Notes under the pieces: model-generated
What the model was told of the DNA's origin: nothing
Database searches by the model: none
What the model saw: the letters and a program-made list of their open reading frames with translations, nothing else
Translations under genes and position numbers: made by a program
Assembly (NCBI GenBank): GCA_001898235.1
Contig: MKTN01000004.1
Span: 1-64,000, forward strand
DNA: 64,000 nucleotides
DNA from: Gammaproteobacteria bacterium 39-13
GTDB lineage: Bacteria > Pseudomonadota > Gammaproteobacteria > Berkiellales > Berkiellaceae
Direction: 5' to 3'
Part shown: positions 59,209 to 64,000 of the stretch, in pieces
Numbering within the stretch: the first letter of the stretch is position 1
Layout: each line of letters starts with the position of its first letter

Positions 59209-60821
59209 GTAATAGATTTTGCACACTGTAAAGCGGTCAGAATACAACCCCCTAAAAACGTTCCCTCCAAAGCATATTGCCCATTCATTCCGCCACCGCC
59301 AAAACCTGCAGCCTCTCCAATTGCAAAAAGATGAGTGAAAACTTCACCATTTTGATTAACAACGCGACAATTTAGATCTGTTTCGATCCCCCCTAAAGAC
59401 TTGCGGGTTATTGGAAATTGCCTGATGGCCATTAATGGCAAAGCTTTAGGATCGATGATAGGTTGATTGCGACATAAACGTAGTTTATCAACGAGGTAAT
59501 GTCGATAATGATCAATTCTGCATAATTGGTCATCAGTTTGCCAAGGAATTCCTCTTTTGATTTGTGAATCAAATTCATCAATTTCGCGAGTAATATTTTC
59601 TCTGTCCAATTCAAAACCAGGCAGGCTTTGTGTTTGCATTTTATCTAAGAGCTCAGGTAAGTTATTGGCTAATAAAACATCTTGTGGTGCTTCCTTGATT
59701 AATAAGTCAATGCGCGATTTGTCACCAAAGAGGATATTACGTAGAAATTTGAGTTTCTTTTTCTCACGAACAGCACTAAAGTAGCGGCTTAAGGATACAA
59801 TTAATTCCTTTGTGGCTATTTTATAATTTAAAATAGACCAACTATATTGTCCTGGCTCTCGTAATATAGCATGAGTGATTTCCATCATATTGGTACCAAT
59901 AAGTAAAGGTGGGGGACCAATACGCTTGCCATTAGCATTAAACCAAAGACTGTGTGCTGCAGGCAATACGGAGATCCCATCATGGGGTTTTCTATTTTCA
60001 GGATGATGAACCCCTGCCGGGTAAATCCAATGATACTCTAACCTAGAAAGCTTTCCGCCAATTTTCTCAACTGCATGATGTAATTGTCCGTCACCGTAAA
60101 GATGGGCGCCATTGAGTAAATGTGTCGGTAAGGAAGGATAGCGCAAAGACCAATGTTGTCGTATAGAACTGAGATCGCCGCCACTAATGCCGCCTGTAGC
60201 GATAATAATATTATCTCCTCGAGCACTAAATGGCTTATTGGTTTTCAAATTAATGCCGTTAAAACTTGCTCCTTGTTCGTCCTGAAGCATTGCAGTGACA
60301 TGATGTTGGAATAATATATCTAGATTGGCACGTTTAGGATGAGAATGAATAGCCTTGATTATTTGTTGAACTAATCCAAATCCTGTGCCCCACATCAAAT
60401 GCCAGCGCGGATAGGAGTTGCCAGGAACAAAAAAACCTTTCTCAATCCAAATAGGGCGAGGCACAAAAGAGACACCCATTTCTTGAATAAACTGATAGAT
60501 ATCATCAGAATGATGGCAATAGAACTCAGCCCATTGCTTTTGTCTTACATCATTAGCATGAAAATGAGCGAAACTTTGCCAATCACGCCATGCAAGAGCG
60601 GGGGTATCTCTGATCCCTTGGCGTCGTTGTTCTGGGGTATTAATAAGGTGAATGCCGCCTGCTGCCTCAAGCGCTAATCCCCCTAACTCTTCTCCACACC
60701 CTCTTTCTAATAGAACAACTTTTTTCCCTTGTTGTAATAGTTTGAGTGTGACAATTAAACCTGAAATCCCCCCTCCGGCGATAATAACATCACCTTGAAT
60801 TATTTGTTCATCAGACTTCAC
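59205..60821 (-). CDS. FAD-binding dehydrogenase (FAD_binding_2 family)
   Basis: A 538-residue flavoprotein. The dinucleotide motif is IIAGGGISGLIVTLKLLQQGKKVVLLER and the second FAD contact is VFTHLFAIGEAAGFGGGGMNG followed by LEGTFLGGCIL. The family (FAD_binding_2) includes KstD-type ketosteroid dehydrogenases, fumarate reductase flavoproteins and unspecific FAD-binding dehydrogenases; this one belongs to the last group by general appearance. Cytoplasmic or membrane-associated. Substrate unknown. Convergent with the RES toxin. Confidence 0.87.
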   Translation of the reverse strand: MKSDEQIIQGDVIIAGGGISGLIVTLKLLQQGKKVVLLERGCGEELGGLALEAAGGIHLINTPEQRRQGIRDTPALAWRDWQSFAHFHANDVRQKQWAEFYCHHSDDIYQFIQEMGVSFVPRPIWIEKGFFVPGNSYPRWHLMWGTGFGLVQQIIKAIHSHPKRANLDILFQHHVTAMLQDEQGASFNGINLKTNKPFSARGDNIIIATGGISGGDLSSIRQHWSLRYPSLPTHLLNGAHLYGDGQLHHAVEKIGGKLSRLEYHWIYPAGVHHPENRKPHDGISVLPAAHSLWFNANGKRIGPPPLLIGTNMMEITHAILREPGQYSWSILNYKIATKELIVSLSRYFSAVREKKKLKFLRNILFGDKSRIDLLIKEAPQDVLLANNLPELLDKMQTQSLPGFELDRENITREIDEFDSQIKRGIPWQTDDQLCRIDHYRHYLVDKLRLCRNQPIIDPKALPLMAIRQFPITRKSLGGIETDLNCRVVNQNGEVFTHLFAIGEAAGFGGGGMNGQYALEGTFLGGCILTALQCAKSIT

Positions 60822-60886
60822 GCAAACCTTCCTTATGGGTAAGATTTTTTATTCCGATCTGTTTTGCTGAACAGTCAGGCAATATT

Positions 60887-62215
60887 TCATTGCTGGTAAT
60901 TTATTTGATTTCGCTTTAATTTTAATGTGTAAACGCTTTCTTGGCATAATTTCATACGGGTAAGGTAGGCGAAGGTTGTTGTAATTAATATGGGTAAGAT
61001 CTGTTGGTAGTCTTTTGTCATTTCAATGCATAAAATTATCGACATCATCATACCGCCCGTTACGCCAGCTAGCATGCCCGCCATGCCGGCAACAACATAA
61101 GACGCATTAAAATCGATCCCGATAATGTAATGGCTACCCATCATCCAAAGGACCCCTAAAATTGCCCCGATGAAGAGCGTAGGGGAGAATATACCGCCTG
61201 AAGCGCCTGAGCCTAATGTGAAAAAGGTTGCTAATAGTTTGAAAACCAATAGCAGTAAAAGCAGCCATGGATTTTTTATTGCAAAATGTAATGCATCGTT
61301 TATCGTCGCAATACCGACTCCTTCTATATAATAATGTCCAAAGAAAAACATTAATATATATAACATAATACCAACAAAGGACATGCCAATAGCGTGTCTT
61401 ATATAAGGATTTTTAAAGTATTTAACAAAAAAATCTTCAGCAATGTATACGCCTCGGATAAAGAGAGTTGAAACTAAGCCTAAAGCTATGCCAAAGGGAA
61501 GTAAAAGTAACAGTTGCTTAAAAAAGGAATTATAATCAAATGGCTCAAAGGTAACGGTTGAAAATAAGGAAAAATCACCTAAAAAATAATGCCTAACAAG
61601 TAAAGCGATAATTTCGGCTAACACAATTAATGAAATGCTAAAGAAATTAATTGAGCCTAGTAATATTTCGATCACAAAAGCTAAAGCACCTACTGGAGCA
61701 TTAAAAATAACAGTTGTTCCTGCAGCGGCTCCCGCTGCAATTAAAACCTTTTTTTGATGAGGTGAAAGCAATACTTGCATTCCAACCAATGCACTAAAGG
61801 CAGCGCTTAGCTGTATAATGGGGCCTTCTCGGCCTAATGAGCCACCGCTTCCAATGGATACAATGGAGGCGATTGCTTTTGCAAAGGCGGGGATTGGTTT
61901 TATTTTCCCTTCATCAAAATGGATACTATAAATAATCGCAGTGACGCTAAGGCCTCGTTCATTTGATGCAAAACGCTCTATGAGCCAAGTGACCAGGAGT
62001 GAACCAATGACTGGGACAAAAATAATACCAAAACCTAGTATGCTTTGAGGAGTATGTGCATTTTCATTGTAAAAAAAGCTTATTTTATTGATGAAGCATA
62101 AATTATGGACTAAAGCGAATAATTTTATGAACAAAATGACACTTAGGCTGACAATGCTCCCTACGACGATAGTGCAAATTATCATGGAGAAACTATTTAT
62201 TGGTTTTGATTCCAT
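60887..62215 (-). CDS. ClC family chloride channel/antiporter
   Basis: A 442-residue protein with many hydrophobic helices. ClC filter motifs are all present: GSGGSLGREGPIIQ (gating Glu) and GSGASGGIFSPTLF, plus the AGMAGMLAGVTGG stretch. Bacterial ClC proteins are H+/Cl- antiporters that aid acid resistance; the proton-glutamate corresponding to E. coli Glu203 is not securely placed from sequence alone. No CBS domains. Standard length for the EriC type. Confidence 0.93.
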   Translation of the reverse strand: MESKPINSFSMIICTIVVGSIVSLSVILFIKLFALVHNLCFINKISFFYNENAHTPQSILGFGIIFVPVIGSLLVTWLIERFASNERGLSVTAIIYSIHFDEGKIKPIPAFAKAIASIVSIGSGGSLGREGPIIQLSAAFSALVGMQVLLSPHQKKVLIAAGAAAGTTVIFNAPVGALAFVIEILLGSINFFSISLIVLAEIIALLVRHYFLGDFSLFSTVTFEPFDYNSFFKQLLLLLPFGIALGLVSTLFIRGVYIAEDFFVKYFKNPYIRHAIGMSFVGIMLYILMFFFGHYYIEGVGIATINDALHFAIKNPWLLLLLLVFKLLATFFTLGSGASGGIFSPTLFIGAILGVLWMMGSHYIIGIDFNASYVVAGMAGMLAGVTGGMMMSIILCIEMTKDYQQILPILITTTFAYLTRMKLCQESVYTLKLKRNQINYQQ

Positions 62216-62446
62216 AAAAACAAAATATCCTACAAGCCCTCAAAATTGAGCTATGGCCATATTATTATTTCGGCTAATTTTATATAGATGTTAGGTGTAT
62301 CCACACCTCACACTCCTTAGGATTAGATATTTTTCATTTGGTATTTTAATGCAGATCTTTGAATGTGATTTAAGCAATTTTATGTTTTATTGCATGGGAG
62401 GATTATTATTTAACCCAGCTCTTATGGGGGAAGGATGGTAGGTGAA

Positions 62447-63043
62447 TTACGGTTGATATTGAATTGAAAATTTGCCATTGGGCTTAAGATCAATTTTTAA
62501 ATGCGCTAATACTCGACTATTGTTAAAAAAGAACCAATCAAACGTGCCGCCTTCTTTTTCATTATAATCTTTATTCTTTATATATATTTGAACGTCATGT
62601 GAACTTATTCCAGCTACTTTTAATGCTGAGTGATAAATATCTACAAATTGTTGCGCCGATATTGCATGATCCGCAAAATATAAAAAATCAACATGTTCTT
62701 TTTTTGATTTTTTATCTATAAAAACTTGAAATACAACATCGAATTGTTCTTTCTTTTCAGAAATTTTTCCTATCAGATACAAAAACTGTTCATCCGCGTT
62801 TTCTGATGAAAGCTCTTGAAATCCAAGCGGAGCGTAATTAACATGCTCTGCATAAACAAAAGGCTCAAGGGAGTGAGTATAAAAGTATTCTCCGATTTGA
62901 TGTGTAATATTTTTTAATTGCTGTTGGCTTAAATTTACTTCTTTAAAATCTTTTTGGTCAATCGCATAAACCAATCGTTGCGTAAGACAAAGTTGAAAGA
63001 AAATGAAGAATATTGAAATAACGACTTTTCTAATATTTATCAT
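62447..63043 (-). CDS. Unknown exported protein
   Basis: A 198-residue protein with signal peptide (MINIRKVVISIFFIFFQLCLTQRLVYA). The body is alpha/beta with KNITHQIGEYFYTHSLEPFVY, FLYLIGKISEKKEQFDVVFQV and a C-terminal beta segment (VLAHLKIDLKPNGKFSIQYQP). I do not recognise a family. Probably periplasmic or secreted. Low GC like its surroundings, no neighbour on the same transcript within 150 bp. Confidence 0.75.
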   Translation of the reverse strand: MINIRKVVISIFFIFFQLCLTQRLVYAIDQKDFKEVNLSQQQLKNITHQIGEYFYTHSLEPFVYAEHVNYAPLGFQELSSENADEQFLYLIGKISEKKEQFDVVFQVFIDKKSKKEHVDFLYFADHAISAQQFVDIYHSALKVAGISSHDVQIYIKNKDYNEKEGGTFDWFFFNNSRVLAHLKIDLKPNGKFSIQYQP

Positions 63044-63220
63044 TTTTGCCTCAACTAGTGGCGGTAATTACGATCTATTAACTTAACTCGGCTGTTTATT
63101 TAAAAACTTAAAGGGCACTAAATGGAGTGTATGTACCCTAAAACATTGGAAGAGAGTGGATAGGCGAATGGTTATGAATTGTGAAAATGTGAAATATGTA
63201 ATGACATATTTGTCATTCAT

Positions 63221-64000
63221 TTATGAACGAGAAGGTTTTTTAGGTACCCATGTGGTTTTTTCTGCAAGAGGAGCCGTTGGCGTAGGCGGTTTGACTTCTT
63301 GTTGAGAGTCCAACAATTTATTTTGTTGAGGTGAAACAACCATTTGCCATTTTCCTTCTTGTCGCGTGTGTTGTTGTTGATAAAGAGATGTGAGTGGCGT
63401 GACTCGTTGTTGAGAAGTGGCTGATACGCCATGAGGGAGCGGCTCAAGAAAATCAGGTGATTGTAATTTTTTCAGTGAAACATTCATTTCTCCTCTCATT
63501 TTCTCAAAATCACTAATAAGTTTAATTTGGGGATATTTTCGGATAAATGTCGTGAGTTTCAAATCTACAGGAATATCAACCTTCTTCTCATTCAAAAGCG
63601 CTGAAGAACATTCATATATTCTGTCAACAAAATTTTGTGCTAATTGCATAAATTTAACTTTATCTTCTAAAGGCATTTTCTTTTCTGGTAACTCTTTTAT
63701 TTCCTGCAAGAGATTATTGAGATCATGTGCTTTGCTTATTTGATTAAAAACAGCAGCTAGATATTTTTCATTAGGAGGGATTGCATCTATTTTTGATTTT
63801 ATCCCCTCAATATTTGCTTGCATAGCTTGTTTTGCTGCAAGCTTATTGTGGAGACTTTCTTTTACTTGTTCGAATGATGCATCTTGGCTAACACCTGCGT
63901 ACATTCTAATGAAAACACCTTTATCGTATTCCGAATCATAATGCATAAGAGGAACCGTATCTATGGCTTCTTCCAGCAATTTATCTGGTGGCAGGTTGTT
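63221..64000 (-). CDS. Partial unknown protein, coiled-coil, 5' end beyond window
   Basis: The frame is open from the window's last base to the stop at 63221, so the N-terminus is missing. About 259 residues are visible. It is helical and charged (ESLHNKLAAKQAMQANIEGI, LNNLLQEIKELPEKKMPLED) and ends in a Gln/Pro/Ser-rich tail (TPLTSLYQQQHTRQEGKW, KPPTPTAPLAEKTTWVPKKP). No signal or catalytic motif is seen. The Pro/Gln tail resembles Legionellales effector C-termini, but this is an impression. Function unknown. Confidence 0.7.
   Translation of the reverse strand, partial: NNLPPDKLLEEAIDTVPLMHYDSEYDKGVFIRMYAGVSQDASFEQVKESLHNKLAAKQAMQANIEGIKSKIDAIPPNEKYLAAVFNQISKAHDLNNLLQEIKELPEKKMPLEDKVKFMQLAQNFVDRIYECSSALLNEKKVDIPVDLKLTTFIRKYPQIKLISDFEKMRGEMNVSLKKLQSPDFLEPLPHGVSATSQQRVTPLTSLYQQQHTRQEGKWQMVVSPQQNKLLDSQQEVKPPTPTAPLAEKTTWVPKKPSRS

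Overview
The window is an AT-rich stretch of a gammaproteobacterial chromosome. The gene content (close YjbQ, RtcB, SixA, FrmA/FrmB, Zur-ZnuAB, GlpT/UhpC-type transporter and RND pump homologues) mixed with eukaryote-like or effector-like proteins (U-box protein, Ulp1/C48-type cysteine protease with basic nuclear-localisation-like segments, two cytochrome P450s, many Sel1 repeats, an H1-like lysine/alanine protein) points to a host-adapted member of the Legionellales, perhaps a Berkiella/Coxiella/Aquicella-type intracellular bacterium. That placement is an inference from gene content. No rRNA, tRNA, CRISPR array, phage structural genes or transposase was seen.

Layout. 1-5 kb: a partial unknown gene ending in a hexapeptide tandem repeat, then two divergent secreted Sel1-repeat proteins. 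5-10 kb: YjbQ, an iron-regulated double-glycine-leader peptide, an L,D-transpeptidase, a permuted papain-like candidate effector, a macrodomain protein and RidA. 10-20 kb: a sugar-phosphate antiporter, a tandem pair of unknown membrane/coiled-coil paralogues, and a TetR-RND efflux locus whose membrane-fusion gene is broken. 20-30 kb: photolyase coupled to a tyrosine recombinase, SixA, a tandem-ATPase FtsH-like protease, a Bcr/CflA-type pump, a DUF4015 protein, RtcB and a PEBP protein. 30-40 kb: a convergent pair of unknown paralogues, HinT-like protein, a diiron protein, a GNAT-FrmA-FrmB formaldehyde detoxification operon, two glycine-zipper lipoproteins, SDR, AlkA-like glycosylase and a second double-glycine-leader peptide. 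40-52 kb: MATE pump, DUF2975/HTH pair, U-box protein, two P450 paralogues, H1-like protein, a degenerate response regulator, a DAACS symporter, a low-complexity lipoprotein and the C48 protease. 52-64 kb: a Zur-controlled zinc operon (outer-membrane protein-znuA-znuB-zur, with no znuC), a membrane M48-like protease, an Xre/RES toxin-antitoxin pair, a flavoprotein, a ClC transporter, a secreted unknown protein and a second edge-truncated unknown gene.

How the genes work together. Clear functional units are frmA-frmB (formaldehyde oxidation through glutathione adducts), zinc import with its own repressor and a palindromic Zur-like box, the Xre-RES module with a palindrome just after the -10, and the TetR-RND locus with an operator inside the repressor promoter. 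The most unusual observations are the Fur-box-controlled ColV-like leader peptide, the FtsH-like protein with two AAA modules plus a Sel1 repeat, the candidate nuclear-targeted C48 protease, the paired P450s next to a U-box protein, and a roughly 125-bp inverted-repeat element with a diverged second copy.
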